Shown here piece after piece: positions 45,258 to 58,530 of a stretch of DNA of 64,000 bases. The DNA is taken from assembly GCA_022813625.1 (NCBI GenBank), contig JAKLMB010000018.1, forward strand, positions 620,001-684,000. Reading direction: 5' to 3'. Position 1 is the stretch's first letter. Each line of letters starts with the position of its first letter. Made by a program: the position numbers and the translations under genes. Source of the stretch: Aaosphaeria pasadenensis. Taxonomy: Eukaryota > Ascomycota > Dothideomycetes > Pleosporales. The notes beneath the pieces are model-generated. The model was not told where the DNA came from. It ran no database searches and was given only the letters and a program-made list of their open reading frames with translations.

Positions 45258-47615
45258 TCATTTCTGCGTTGTAACAACTAAATCCGGGTCCATAAAGTTG
45301 AAATCATTGCCTAACAACGATGTGATTACCTGCTCCTCAGTAAACCATTCAGCTGGGCCACTACTTGGGATAAAGAAATTGGTCTTATCAAAACTTATGT
45401 CTGGTGGTGCCAGAGTTGAACAAGAATCAATGTTGCTGGCATGATTGAAACTAGCGTCAAGCACATTGTTCATCCCCATCCTCGTCATGAACGGATTGAG
45501 CTCGGCTCTCAATTGTTGTAGCGTTTGCATCGACTGGGCAGGCATGCCAGAACCAGACGCATCAAGTTGTCTTGTCATGGCTTTGATATAGAGCTTAGCA
45601 ACACGGTAGAAGACATCGCATATGAGGTACAATTTTCCGATGGCACTTGATATCCCACGCGCGGGCTGTAGGGCTTTTACGAAGTCACCTAAAATAGCCA
45701 GATCACTGAAGGACTGTGTTTCAACGATGTGACAGAAGATGACCAGATATGGTATACAAGGCGTGTGAAGAAGGGCCCAGTGAAGGTACTCTGCGAACGC
45801 ATGTTTGTCGGCTATGCCCATGATTTTGGCTGTACAAGTCTGGTGAAAGTGCAACGATTGTCGAGCCGCTGCAATGCAGGCCGCAGACAATAGGTTACCG
45901 TCATTTGACGGGATGGCTCGGAGCACCAGAGTAAGGGTCGCAGAAATTGTAACTTTGTCTGATAACAGAGCGCATTCATTTGCATATTCAGACATGCCAG
46001 CTATGAACCCGACCTGTTCACGTTCAGTCGAGATCTGCCTTATATCGGAGGCGAGTGCTTCTGCATAAGCCGTCCTTGACGAAGTTGGTTTTCGAAGTGC
46101 AAAGGGGCTGTAGAGCTCCTCATAGACACGTCCCTGCAGGCCTGCGAGTTTGCATGAGAATTTACAAAACTCGTTGCTGGCTCTGTAAATCTCCTCGTCA
46201 CCAAAGGATGGCCAAGGAACGGCAATATCATAATCCTGTATGAAAGACGCACGACCGAGGCGAAGGCACAAGCCTTTATCCATATAGTAGAGGAACCAAA
46301 ATAGGTTGATCTTCCGGCCTCGAGTCTTTGGTGAGTCGTAAGTCATCGAGGTTGAACGATGATAGCCTAAAGTAAGGCAAAGGTGGGTCGCCTGCGACAA
46401 TAGTGCTGAACACATGGAGGGTTTCGATGATTCTATCGCATAACAAGCCTGTCATAATATAAGCATAGCGAGCGGGCGTATGTACTCGCAAACTTACACC
46501 AAGTAATAAAGCTTCCAAACTATCTATAGAAGGCGATAGTAGTATCGGCAGTATGTTTAATAAGTCCAGCATGTTTCGCAAGAACATATCAGTGTATGAG
46601 TCGAGCTCATCTCCATCGTCATCCGAAACAAATTCATAGTACCCAAAGATGAAGTAGAGGCTGCCGAACGCTACTGTCAAGCTTGCTACGGGGACATCGT
46701 TCATGTTGAAGTAGAGCTCTTTACAGAGAGAAACAATCTCTTGATATGGCCTGACAGGATAGTCCATAGCAATGGTCGTATCATAAAAGCCTTCGCAAGC
46801 TCGTAGTACTCTTGAAACGACCTCTGCAGGAGGCAGACTGTACTTTGGCCTGTCCGTCATGGCTCTCTCCGCACTAGCCGGCGGGTGAGTGTCAGGATGT
46901 TCATTTTGAGCCAGAATTACTTGACTGAGAGATTTCAAAGCAGTTGCCAAGTCCGGATCTTCTTGTAATATCTGAGTATTTCCCAAAGCGGCCTGGACTT
47001 GATCGGCGGCTTGGGTTGAGCAGGTATTGAGAGACGTTTCTCCCTCAAAATTTGCTGTTTGTGACTCCGGTGACGGCATAAGACTGGCACTGACCGAGTA
47101 TGGTGTCCGCATGCGATGGTTCAATCCAGAAAGATGTGGTGAAGCCATCTGCACCTGTTGCAAGGCTTGCTCGATTCTGGCAAGTTGATCTCCAATGCCA
47201 TCGATTTTGGATTCACTTGACAATGCAGTTAGATTGTCTTCGTCAAGTTTGGAGTCCAGCGTCAGAGGGATTGTCCGAAAGCACAGTTCAGCATGAATAG
47301 CAAACGAGTCACATAGGCCTATATAACTTCTGGAAAAGAGATAATAGACGGGAAACATGCGGTACTGAAGCATGACTTACTATTTACTCGATATGAGAAC
47401 TCGCTGCTTCTGCTCCTTTGGCCTGATACTGGATGCTTGACAGACAAGATCGGAAGCTCGACAACTCGAACAAGGTCTGCCCTTATCACAACGAGTCTGT
47501 CGCAGACAAAAGGTTAGCGCCAGGGTATCGTATCAGCCCATACGGTAAAGGTGCGTTGTACTTTACGCGTGCGGCATTGGTCGCACTGTGAAGTGGTTAG
47601 CCAACTGTCTGACAT
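45258..47615 (-). CDS. Zn2Cys6 transcription factor (fungal-specific TF domain)
   Basis: Four exons, 47615-47562, 47496-47381, 47215-46498 and 46448-45258, in phase, about 692 residues. The first two exons build the zinc cluster CDQCRTRKTRCDKGRPCSSC followed by ASDLVC, after only 11 leading residues. The second-to-third junction gives SSKYESKIDGIGDQLARIEQ, a classic linker and dimerisation coiled coil. The middle region with EALLLGACYAIESSKPSM, THLCLTLGYHRS and the FWFLYYMDKGLCLRLGR stretch is the fungal-specific transcription factor domain. It probably controls the adjacent cluster. It is complete. Confidence 0.85.
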
Positions 47616-49176
47616 CAAACGTGCACTACAAATATCTAGTCACCTACTGCACGTTGTCCCACTTGCTTATCATTGAAGATTGCGGCACCATCCATCATGC
47701 TGGCACATTTGCTTGCACATATGCTTGTTGGAGTTTGTGGGATGGTAGTAGCAAGTGCGGTGCAACGAAGATGAACGACTTTGTTGAAGGATATGCCCGC
47801 GGGCGTTCGAGTGGGGCTGATTAATCAACCCATGTGATTGGACAGCACCACTTTGTCGATTTTCTTCCCTATTATAGTATAGTCTACAACTGTGGGAACG
47901 ACAATAGACGATCGGCACGGCGCCCTCGGGCGGAACCCTCGCGTGCCTCTTAAAGAGCATATCCTCGAAACTGCATGATGGTGTTCGTACCACTTCCAGG
48001 ACCCTTGCAAGCTCAGCAGCCTAGGGCTTGAATACATGGGTAGAGTATTGTACATAGCCCATTGGTCCCATTCCAACTGCGCTCTTTCGCTGTTCGTATC
48101 GTCTAGGCCCATACTGATCCTGAACCATACAGTGATCCCTCCCCAACGAAAAAAAAAACGCGCTCCCATCTTTGCTGACACTCAAACATAAGTCGATTTA
48201 CGACACAAAATGACTGTACCAGCTCGCAACAAAAGTGGGCATTGCATACAATTCGGGTGCTCCAAGAAAGAGCCAAGCCCCAATCGTCCGCGGACTCCGC
48301 CACTACCTAGCTCTTCGACCTGCAACATAGAATCATACCGGTAGTCCTTTTGAAATGCTTGAGTATTGACTGTCAGACGACTACTGCTAGCTTCAAGGGC
48401 CTACTGCAACATTGCGCGAAGGCTGTTACGAACAATGTTGACCTACAAAGGCTACCCTTAGTTGAGCAGCATCTTTGGCGAACCTTGGTGCGCGATGGCT
48501 ACCTGGATTTCAACAAGTGAAAGGCCTGTAACAGCTTTCCGGACATATGGCAGTGATGTATCGGCACAGACGCATTTCCCTTACTAGTATTTAGGTCGTC
48601 TGTGTACTCGCCTCAGGTATCCACGACGATCTTATTGCTTGTTCCCTAACGACCCTTCTGTGCTGCGTTCGCCATAGCTCGCTGCACTTATTGAGCAAGT
48701 GACCCAACGAAAGTTTTGGTCAGTGACCTCTACAACATCCACCACTCCCTACGCTTTTGAGCGAATGCTCCTCAAGAGAATTCACCGATTGGTCCCACTC
48801 ACTAGTTGCACAGAGGATCTACTCGCCATTAAACCACGGAAAGAACTCGATCCAAGGCCGGACTGTAAATACAGCTACTTGTTACGCAGAGTCTACCGTT
48901 CCCTTGAGCCCTCGAGTGAAGGCTATGCGTGGCAGCGCCAAGCGGGTCTTGGAAGCCGAAGAGTCGGATCTCGATACTCAAGACAATCGTACGAATGAAA
49001 GGGTGGTAGCAAGGGCGCACCGATATTTACCCATTACAACCTTTTGGACGTCAGAGAATATCAAAAGCTATACTGAGACGCAACAATCATAAGATATCAG
49101 TATGCGCCCCGACAATGGACTATCTAGCCTCTAGGACCCTGACGAAGAGGGCTCATGCCCGCCAAAGCTCGATGCT
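47616..49176. other. Intergenic, possible 5' exon of next gene
   Basis: Only short frames occur here. A plus-strand stretch at 48900-49090 (SAKRVLEAEESDLDTQDN) has coding character and may be an upstream exon of the CorA-like gene, but I could not join it. Confidence 0.3.
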
Positions 49177-50357
49177 TTGCGAGACGGACGGAAACAAATA
49201 CGAAGCAATCATGTCTTCCCTACGAGCAACAGCTCGTCAAATCAACCAGGCATCAATCGCTTCAGCATGTTTATCTCTCTCAGTGGCACGACTATATATA
49301 CATCTAGACTTGCAGATCTCACGTTGCTAGCACTGTCAAGTGATGGTTCTTTTGGTGCAGGAATGGCAGGAGAAATCTGGTGGCTAGATGTTCTCAACTC
49401 GACCAAAGAAGACATCAAAACGCTCGCAAAAGCGTTCTCGCTCCACCCACGAACTTGCGCCTTCATCAACGCTGAAGATGCGCATGAGAGAGTAGAGTTT
49501 TTCGAGAATTACTACTTTATCTGCTTTCCCATTCTAACCGAGAACGAAAACGCCACGCTCAAGTCCAAATTCCCAAAAGTCAACTTTCACATTGTTGTGT
49601 TCCCGCAAGGGATCATCAGCTTCTCTTTCCAGCATAATTCGCATTCAGCAGATGTTCGAAACCGAATCCGGGCTAGAAGAAACGATGCCGTCCTAAGCAG
49701 TGATTGGATCTGCTACGCGTTGATGTATGTTTCTTGTCCCCTACTCCCTTGCTCTGAACCGCTCTGACAGGCTCTAGCAACGACATCGTGAGTAGTTTCG
49801 ACTCCGCAGTACACAAGCTTGAACAAGAAACATGCGTCATAGAGGAGAGTGCTTTCATCAGCCGCCACGATGAAATTGGTGCCACAGTGTCAAAGATCCA
49901 TAATTATCGCAAGCAAGCCTCAAATATGGCCCATCTTGTACAAGACAAAGTGTCTGTTGTAAGGAGTTTAGTGCGGCACTGTGCTAAGGCGCCTCAAGGC
50001 GCTCCCCTCTACGATATTAGCATATCTTTAAGCGCCATTCAGGACCACATCAACTCAATGACATCAAAGCTTAAGCACTGCGAAGAGATACTATCTCGTT
50101 CTCACTCAGACCTAATTTCGCAACTATCGGTAGACAAGGTTTATTTAAGGAATCAAACCTTACGAATTATTATTAGGATTACAGTCATCGCGGCTATAGC
50201 TGTGCTACTACATGTTATATGTACCTTGTTTGGGGCGAATTTTGAAGTTCCAGGCGAAAATACTGATGTATTGGACTGGTGGTTTGGTATTCTGGGTCTG
50301 ATCGTTTTTCTGTTCTTTCTTTGTCTGGGTGTAGCAAGGCAATATAAGTTGATCTAA
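49177..50357 (+). CDS. CorA-like membrane protein with altered GMN motif
   Basis: Two exons, 49177-49724 and 49778-50357, join in phase (acceptor at 49777) to give about 375 residues; the true start may lie upstream. The N-terminal alpha/beta domain has EIWWLDVLNSTKEDIKTLAK and FENYYFICFPIL. A long helical region follows, then two C-terminal membrane helices (IIRITVIAAIAVLLHVICTLF and WFGILGLIVFLFFLCLGV), the CorA/Mg2+ transporter plan. The pore signature GMN after helix 1 reads GAN (FGANFEVPG). In CorA proteins GMN is needed for Mg2+ selection, so transport may be altered or lost. This is similar to other fungal CorA-like proteins of unknown role. Confidence 0.72.
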
Positions 50358-52308
50358 ATAGCGTTAACGCACTGGACAAGCTAGCCGCCCAGCAGACAAT
50401 TTGCTTCGTTTTGCAACTGTCGAGTTGAAGTCTACCTTGTTATAGCCCAAAGCAGCCTTGTTGGCGTTAGCTCTGTATAGTTGAATGACCATCCAGGGTC
50501 TCCTTCGATGGCCGTTTGTTACCCAAAAAGCAAATTTGACCGATCTATTTGCCCTCAGAGACTTTATATCCTTGGATTAAAGTTACTCATTAAGAATTCA
50601 AGGTGAGCCCTTGAACTCTGTATCAAAGAAACCTCTGTGAAACGAATCGTCTATGTCTGCTGTGATTGAAAAGTTTGCTAATTCCTGTTAAGAATTTATT
50701 TTCTGGCGCACTCTATTTTTTTACGATTGGAAAATGCTGTCACTATAAGGGAAATGCTTGATAGGCTTCCTGTCTTGTGATCGTCCAAAGCACCTTGAAA
50801 TTTCCGTACATCGAGCAGGAAATTTCAAGGTCACACGCGAAGACATCTGAGAAGTTGCTTGTCCGGTATTACAGGTAGCTGATAAGGGATCGAGAAAAAG
50901 GCGAAGGTAGAGGACTAAGGATAACTACTGTAAAGGTGATGATCAGGTACCGTTTTTGAAAGAGACGATACTTTTAGAATTGCGGTCAAATCTCCGCTTA
51001 AAAGGGCAGTTCTTCACACCGTAGAGCCCCCGATCAAGAAATCTAAGATGAGTCTTATGTAGGAGCTATAGCCAGTACTTGGAGACTGAAGATTGTATCT
51101 TAGAGCGCAAGCAAGCCGAGCTCGAAGCCTCGGTCAAATGAGTCTATGCCTCACGTACGCCCTGAAAGGGGGGATCACGTCTATGGGAAGAAAAACTAGG
51201 CAGGGTGTACATAGATTCATTAAGGCTGCTGGAAAAGTTGAGGCATTATACACCTACCTCCAGATGCTTTCTAAGAGAGAGGCAAATATCTACTTATCCT
51301 ACCTATCTACTGATTGAGGGTCATGCCTGTAATATTCCCTACTACAGAGGCGTCTATACGCGACTGTACTGAAAGACGCAGATGCAGGTACAGAAGACAA
51401 TGAAGACGAAAAAGGAATAGTGAATGGAGCCAATGTGATGCAGTTATCGAGTGGCAAGATTGTGATGGTTTAGCACTATATAGAACCTAGAGGGGACAAA
51501 TGCTCGTAATACCAGCTCAAAATTATGAACTGCTTAGGTACTGATCCTTGCAGAGAGAGCTACCCCCAGTAGAGCGTCTCCCTGTACACCATGGGATCCC
51601 TAATATACCACACAACTACCAGTGGGCAGGCACGGCATAGATTGAGCACACTTGTGAAGGCCCCTTCCGTTGCTGCCTTGTTGGAGCGCCCCCATGGGAA
51701 CTGAGGGAAAGCTTGCAAGAGAGCATATCCTGTGTGAGAACCCGTTTCCCCCAAAAACCTTCTTTCGGCACATTTATGAATATGATCCATTTTGTCTACA
51801 GTCCCAATGTGATTGAACCAATCACGGCGCTATTGGTCGACCCCTAGTCTCAGATCAGGTACAGGAGTGCGGGATCAGGGATCTAGGATGGTCAAAAGGC
51901 GTAGGATTTGGACCATGGTTCAGTGCTTGGCATCAATGCCACTTCCATCATACAAAAGACCTTTAAGTTTATTTAAGCTGCCTCTCCGTTCAGATTGTGA
52001 ATAGAAATTTCACAAAGGGTCACAGGGATAGAGTCTGTCTCCGTAGAAAAGGCAATCTTATAGATATGTATATTCATAAATTAGACACCGAAAACAATTG
52101 ATGGTAGGAAAGGCCTAATAGGTGTGTATGGATGGATTCCAGGAAATTCCCACAGCAACAATAATAGGAATGAAATCAAGTGAAGAAGTCTTCGAAAATA
52201 AGTATTGACAAGAAAGGTAGATGGGGATAGGTAGAGAGACGACAACACCAATACCCTTGTTCCTCTCCGCCCTACCTACAAGTGTGGCGGTCCGGCATTT
52301 TTCCATAC
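50358..52308. repeat. Gene-free region with degenerate dispersed repeat (copy B)
   Basis: No gene is supported in about 1.95 kb. The 51150-51385 stretch is the diverged partner of 39655-39900. A frame at 51093-51317 runs through it and may be a remnant of the element's coding part (KREANIYLSYLSTD). The rest shows nothing recognisable. Confidence 0.5.
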
Positions 52309-54771
52309 TCAGATACCAGAGTCAGTCTGGTTGTACACCCGGGTAGGCCAATACTCGTTCCATTCCCTGCAGCCCTTGTCGAACTCTGCTGTGCTTCCGA
52401 TGGCCCCCTTGATCTCATCTTTTCGCTCCAAGAATTGCACGCTGAGACCCTGAGAAGCGTGCCACGCGATGTGGCAATGCATGACCCAGAGGCCGGGGTT
52501 GTCTGCGGGGAACGCCATGAGCAGATACCCGCGGGAGGGAAGCATCGCCGTGTCGCGGCGCGTCGGATTCTGGAAGTTGAGGCCCGTGGTCGTACCGTCC
52601 CACTCGCCCGTGCCTCTGCCTAGAATGTAGAAGTCGTGGCCGTGGAGATGGATAGGATGGGGCAGTGGGATGGGAGTGCGCTGTTGGATGTGCCAGAGGT
52701 ACCACTACAGATTTTTGGTTAGCGAAATGGGTCTCAAAAATTTCGGGTCTCGAGAGAAGATTTGAGCGTACCTTATCTTTAGTCGGCATGCGGTAGATGT
52801 TTTCCTCCCTGTGGAAGTTGTCCGATCCCTCGAGTGTTGTCTTCAAACTTGGCTGTGTCCACGGTACGACCAAAGAAGACCCATCGATCGTCCATCGGAA
52901 CAAGTTCTCCGTGCTGTTATCTTGCTTGCTGGCGAGTGCGAGTGCCGCCTCTCCGGGAATGATGGAAGCGGGCACAGAATTGGGCACGAAAGGCACCAGA
53001 CCCTCTTCGTCGTTGCAGTGCGTCGCCAATGTGACACCGGTCGAACTCGGATCGACGTCGGGCTGGCCTTCGTACCGCAGAATAGCGCCGAGAGGGATTC
53101 CCGAGTCGAGAATGTTGTTGTCGCCACAGTCGGTTCCAAGACCAACACGGAACCAGTAGTTGCCTGCTGTTTGGTTTGTCGTGATCACAACGTCGTATCG
53201 TTGGCCTGAGAATGATTTGTTAGCTTGCTTGAATGATTCCGGCAAATAACGGTGGCGCCGTTGCACACGAAACGCGCAGAGGGTAGTACGAGGGGTGGAT
53301 CATACCAATGTTGAGCGTGAGCTGGCTTGTGACAAATGATTTGACTGGAACCTGGGGTTCTGAATTAGCGCTGGCTATCGCGAAGGCTTCACGCGTCGCG
53401 AGAGTACTTACAAAATCAGAGGTCATGACCGTAAATGGGTGGTTGTCAAAAGAGACATGGAAAGTCGTGTCCACGGAAGTGTTGATCAGCCTCACGCGAT
53501 ACTTCTTGTTCTGGATAAATGTCAGCAATGAAATACAAAACGATGTAAGTTATGGGAGTGGACTGTACCGGCTTGACGACAATCTTTGAATAGCTTCCAC
53601 CGCCCCTTCCGTTCTTGTGAGTGCCGTTGACGAGAATATTATCGGGTGCAGGGGGACCAGTGCGAGACAATTGGGCTTGCTCGTTGATCTCGAATGCTGG
53701 CTTGTAGTAGTAATCTGTAAGTGGCAAAACACCTAGATCTTCATCATAGTTGGCGGTAGCCGGGCCATCCTGATGGTTGTTTAGCAATTGATGATCTGTT
53801 CAGTTCAGGTGAAGAAGTCGCTTACGATGATGATCGTGCCCAGGACACCTTCACCATATTGAGCACTCCAATGCGAGTGGTACCAGGAAGTACCGAACTG
53901 GGTGGCTCTGAAGATATACTGTCGAGTTTTGCCGGGAGCAATGGGGCATTCTACTAGTATGTCAGGTATCATTCGAGTCATTGGGTTCTCATTTATTTAC
54001 CAGTAATTCCAGGGACACCATCGTGCTGACAGGTGTTAAGCTGACTGGTACATGGTTAGTCCGCGACGGTTTATACGGTTCCACGATCAAGTTGACGCTG
54101 GAGCCGTGTGGTGCAGAGCTGAGAACCATGTGAAGTAACTGCAACCGTCCACGTGGGGAGCCGCAATTACGTCTACCATAGCAAGCCCAGAGATGGTGGA
54201 GACATACCGAAGACCGTGCCAGTGGATACCAGTGCCGTTATGTTGTAGTGAGTTCTTGACATTAACAATCACAGTGTCTCCCCATGCAGCTGGCGAGAGT
54301 CAGCTTTGAACACTATCGCCTTCTGACAACAATACTCACCTCGAATGGTAGGCCCAGGATATTGATTGTTGATAAGCTATCATGCATTAGTCGATCGCCA
54401 AATCGGTTACACCGCGCTCAGCACTGACCATGGCTGGTTTTGTTCCATTTCCATCAGCGTTGATGGTGGTATTGGTCACTTCGAGATTGTACTACAAATG
54501 TTCTCAGTGTTTGGTCAAGGTGAGGGGAATGCAGTGACGGTCATACAGTGACAGTCTTTCCAGCCGGCGGAGCCTTTGCGTCGAAGTCGGTGGCAATGCT
54601 GAAGCCTTCGCTCCAGCAATTCCTAGTACGAGGGCCATTTGTACATTGACCGTCGGGGACTGGAGAAGAAGTGGAAGCCTGCCTCTCTGCAATCACGCGA
54701 GAAGGAGGAAGGGCACCTGCAATAGCAAGTGACCCGAAGGATAAAAGATATGCTACGCGATTGAGCAACAT
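52309..54771 (-). CDS. Ascomycete laccase (multicopper oxidase)
   Basis: Eleven exons on the minus strand: 54771-54547, 54491-54429, 54376-54340, 54289-54208, 54044-54001, 53950-53826, 53769-53569, 53510-53412, 53351-53306, 53205-52772 and 52704-52309, all in phase, about 583 residues. A signal peptide (LLNRVAYLLSFGSLAIAGAL) precedes three cupredoxin domains. The four copper motifs are present: HWHGLR, WYHSHW, HPIHLHGHDFYILG and HCHIAWHASQGL, so one T1 and the trinuclear centre can form. The chain ends in DSGI, like the DSGL plug that blocks the oxygen channel in ascomycete laccases after processing. It oxidises phenols with O2 outside the cell. Intron 4 is long (163 bp), and one donor is gtcagt. 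Confidence 0.9.
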
Positions 54772-57262
54772 AGTGTAAGGACGGTTGTTAAAAAAGACCG
54801 ACGAATAGAGCAATGTCAAACAAGAATAGGGTACCGAAGAAAGAACCCAACTCCTCTGGCTCGGAAAAAGCCAAGTTGTTTGATTCAATAAAAGTGCGCC
54901 GGGAGGCTATCAATTATATATTACTTTGATAGTGCAAAGCTGATGCTTAGGTTTCATCAAAGGACTGCTGTACCCTGCCGTGCCGCATTCGCATGTTGAT
55001 CATTAAGGAATCGTGATGCATAAGCTTGAGAGGTATGTTTGGTGGCTTCTCACCTCGTGTTGGCGACGAGAGAAAAGCCACCATGCCTGCGACTTCATCA
55101 ACGTGCTTCTTACCTGGTAGGCGGCTAGGGAGATTCCGGTCAGAGCAGGCACACTTCCATTCATCATGATGCTGGGAATGCTGCTGTTGTCGAAATTAGA
55201 CCCGGTTAAGGAATAATGCCCAGAATCGTGGCGGAGATTCTGCGTGTAGCAGTCACAGCAGCTCAAGTTTGCATGACCCTGGGTAGTAATCAGATGCAGG
55301 GGTAGTAGGGCGAAGAACCCTCGTATGCAGCTGTGTGGTGTTCCTCAAAGATTGAAGGGTGAAGGATGTGAGAGATATCCAGGATGATTGACATGCCGAA
55401 TCTTGGACTACGCTGCGGACTTGGGACAGGGGATAGCCCATGCAGTGGTTCAGGAACAGGGACGATCTAGTATGGGTCTTATGCAGGTCGAGTCAGATAG
55501 CCATTCTGCAGCATGCAGTATTCATTGGCATACGGACCAAAACTCTAAGTCAAGCACGAAAGCCGCTTGATGGAAATAGAATAGTCTCCACGAGTGGAGG
55601 AGTAAGTGGGTGCAATTCCGGACGACTCACAAATCCTAAAGATCCATTGGTCTTGCTGTCCATCGCTTCAGCTTCATGGACCAAGACTTGAGCCGGATGG
55701 TCCGTGGAGTGGCGCAATGTAATGACATGCGATGCAAGCGGGTAGACAAGTTCTCTAGAAGGAGGGTTTGTTCTCGGCAATTGCGTGGTGAACAGGAATG
55801 CAACTTGAAAGATCGAGAAGACGACCAGTCTAGATGAAAATAGAAAGCGAGGGAGTCCAGGACAAGGGTCAAATTGGTATCAGAAACGTGCAAACATGGA
55901 GCACACAGACCTGAACAGGGTTCTTGCGAGCAATGGGTGCCTTATTCCATTGTATACTTGACGGTGAGCTAAGACATCTACACCCAAGTAGATAGGGCTG
56001 ACCGTACAATCAGACCCCATTGCTGTCGCTTTCATATGCATTTCTTGCTTACTATCTTTGCCACTGTACTTATTTACTGTCCATGAATGTTTCACTGTAT
56101 GGGAAATACTCACGGAAATTGATTGCGGCGATCAACGGAACGATGTTTCCAGGCTTGGAGTCATGTACAAATGGCCAAATACATGTGCTCCACTGCACTT
56201 CGCATCATGCATGGGATTGAAACCTCAGCTAAGAGGCTTCCACCTCACACGGTACAATTGACCAATCCATTCCATCGGGCCAGTCACCGTGCAGACCAAC
56301 TATAGTCTCTTTGGAGCGTGGTACCGGGTGAGTGGAGATAGGCGGCAGCAGGACAGGTTACCGGGACCGTAGCATGGTTCGAGCGATCACGAGAATGCTG
56401 AAGCATCAGAAGGTTGGCCAAGGACGGCGAGCTGGAATCATCGGGTCAGCGTCATCGGGACATGGCCGGAGCGCAGGATGAAATGTTACCTTGGACTGAT
56501 GCGGCTGGCATATTAGCCTATAGACGAGTCCGCAGCAGACGCTGCACGATCATGTACTCGCCAAGTGAGACAAGGTGCGTGATATTTGGCGGGTAGCGGA
56601 GTGATCGAGGTGGGGAATAGGATGCGTAAGGGAGAAGGTTCAGTTCGAGTGGACGACAAACAAGTGTTGGCGAGGTATTCCGTATGCTGTGTTCAGCATC
56701 TAAAAATGGGATGAATGCAATGCACGTGCATGGTTCGTGGTACAGTCCATTCACGCGTGTGATTGGTCCACCACACGCGCATTAGTCGTCCAGTACTCAC
56801 CAGCACCCATGCATCTCTTCTGCCTTCTCTATGCCAGACGCCTCATGTATGATGCTGCTAAGCTAAGATACACAAAATGGAAATGGCACACGGATCATGC
56901 CTCTTGAACGTGGCGCATATTGGAAATTGAGGGTTGCCGCAGGGAGCGAGCGAGCTTACCACCCCCAGCTGGTCTTCTGTTCTATCCCATCCTTCCAACA
57001 TCGCTTGCTTCCTTGGAATGATGTATGGATCAGGAACTATGGACCTCTTGACAGACTCGTCACCTTGTCCGAGTAAGATTTTGGCCAGTTCGAGTTTGGG
57101 TGGGCGCAGTGTTGAAGACGCCATGAAGCGAAGCAATATTGCTCGGCTGCAATGAGACAGATACAAAAGACCTTGCAGCCTTCCATGATTGAAGTTGATT
57201 TTGCCGTCAAAGTCTCATTGAATTTTCTGCTTTGTTGTAATTGATCAATTTGACATATCAAA
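54772..57262. other. Intergenic, no supported gene
   Basis: About 2.5 kb upstream of the laccase and of the secreted protein. Frames of 60-100 codons are scattered on both strands without family features or joinable splice sites. It presumably contains both promoters. Confidence 0.4.
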
Positions 57263-58530
57263 ATGTTTACATCACGCTTGAGTTCTCTTGCAGCACTTGC
57301 AGCAGTCTTGTCCGTTACTGCCGGTGATGTCAACTCTGTTTGCAGATCATTCGGTGTTGACTTCGTCGATGAGGGCTCTTACTTTATCAATTCCTTGTCT
57401 CAAGACCCATTTACTTGCGTGAGCACCTTCAAAGGTTGCAACGCAGATATTGCAGAGATTCTTCTCGTCGATCCCCAGAATGAGGAATACCTCTGCTCAC
57501 AGGTTCAGACTACGCCCGAGGATGATCCCAAACTGTCAACATGCCCTATTCTCAAGAATCAAATGAGTACTGGAGACTGGATTATTCTTGTCCTCGGTAA
57601 CAACGACGATGGAAACCCTTTTGCTTGGGAGAGGGGTAAGTCCACCTTCGAGCAATGTACTAGCATGCACTGACAAGGATAGATATCTATCTCGATGTTG
57701 GCCCACAAGCTACATCAACTGTCACACCTACCGTGACATTCAATGTCACTACTACTCCCGTAGTTACTGCGAAGACTACAACTACATCTGTCAGCACGTC
57801 TACTGTGGGACCGTTCTCCACTGTTACGAGGCCCTCGGCGACAGCCTCGCAGACCAAGACCATTACTCCGGTCCCGGTCACTAAGACCTCGACCACAACC
57901 TTTACTCGCACGTCTACCTCTGTCACAGCCACAGTAATTGCCACTACTAAGACGGTTACCGCAACCTGCACCGTGCCCAAGCCTGGCAGGCAAGACAAGT
58001 CAGCCACCTACACACCGACTCTCATTACCGCAGAGGCTCTTCGGCCGACCAGCCCACCAGCAGCCAAGTATAATCGCTACGTTCGCAAGACAGACCGTGC
58101 TGTCGACTACGCCTATGCCAAGAGCCGCGTTGAGGCTGCAAAAGCTCGACGTGATGCCAAAGCGAACGCAGACGTTGCTCGTGTGGAGAAGCGTGCACCA
58201 GATGCCCCAACTGTCACTGTCACTGCTGCTACTCCAGCCAGCACGACCATCACCTACACTGGTGCTCCCGTCACGACCACGGAAACTGTTCTCTCCACTG
58301 TCATCACTACTTCCACCCTTCCTGCGGCTACTTTCTACACTGGCATCTTCACTTCCACCATCACACTCCCCACCCAGACTAAAACCAAATTAATCTCTAC
58401 GACAACCACCACCAAGGTCACCCGTACTATCACCGCTTCCATCACTTGGACCACCACTGTCACACCGACTGCTTCCGTTACGGCATGCAAGAAGGTTGGT
58501 GGAAGCATTGGCCCCGCCAGAAGGATCTAA
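57263..58530 (+). CDS. Secreted Ser/Thr-rich (mucin-like) protein
   Basis: Two exons, 57263-57635 and 57683-58530, join in phase (acceptor gatag at 57682) to give about 406 residues. A signal peptide (FTSRLSSLAALAAVLSVTAG) is followed by a cysteine-containing domain of about 110 residues (CRSFGVDFVDEGSYFINSL, then GDWIILVLGNNDDGNPFAW). Two Thr/Ser/Val-rich stretches follow (about 135-225 and 295-395), likely O-glycosylated. Between them is a basic helix with KR sites (DVARVEKRAPDAP), a possible Kex2 cleavage point. No GPI-anchor signal is seen. I know the layout from fungal secreted wall proteins but cannot name a function. Confidence 0.7.
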
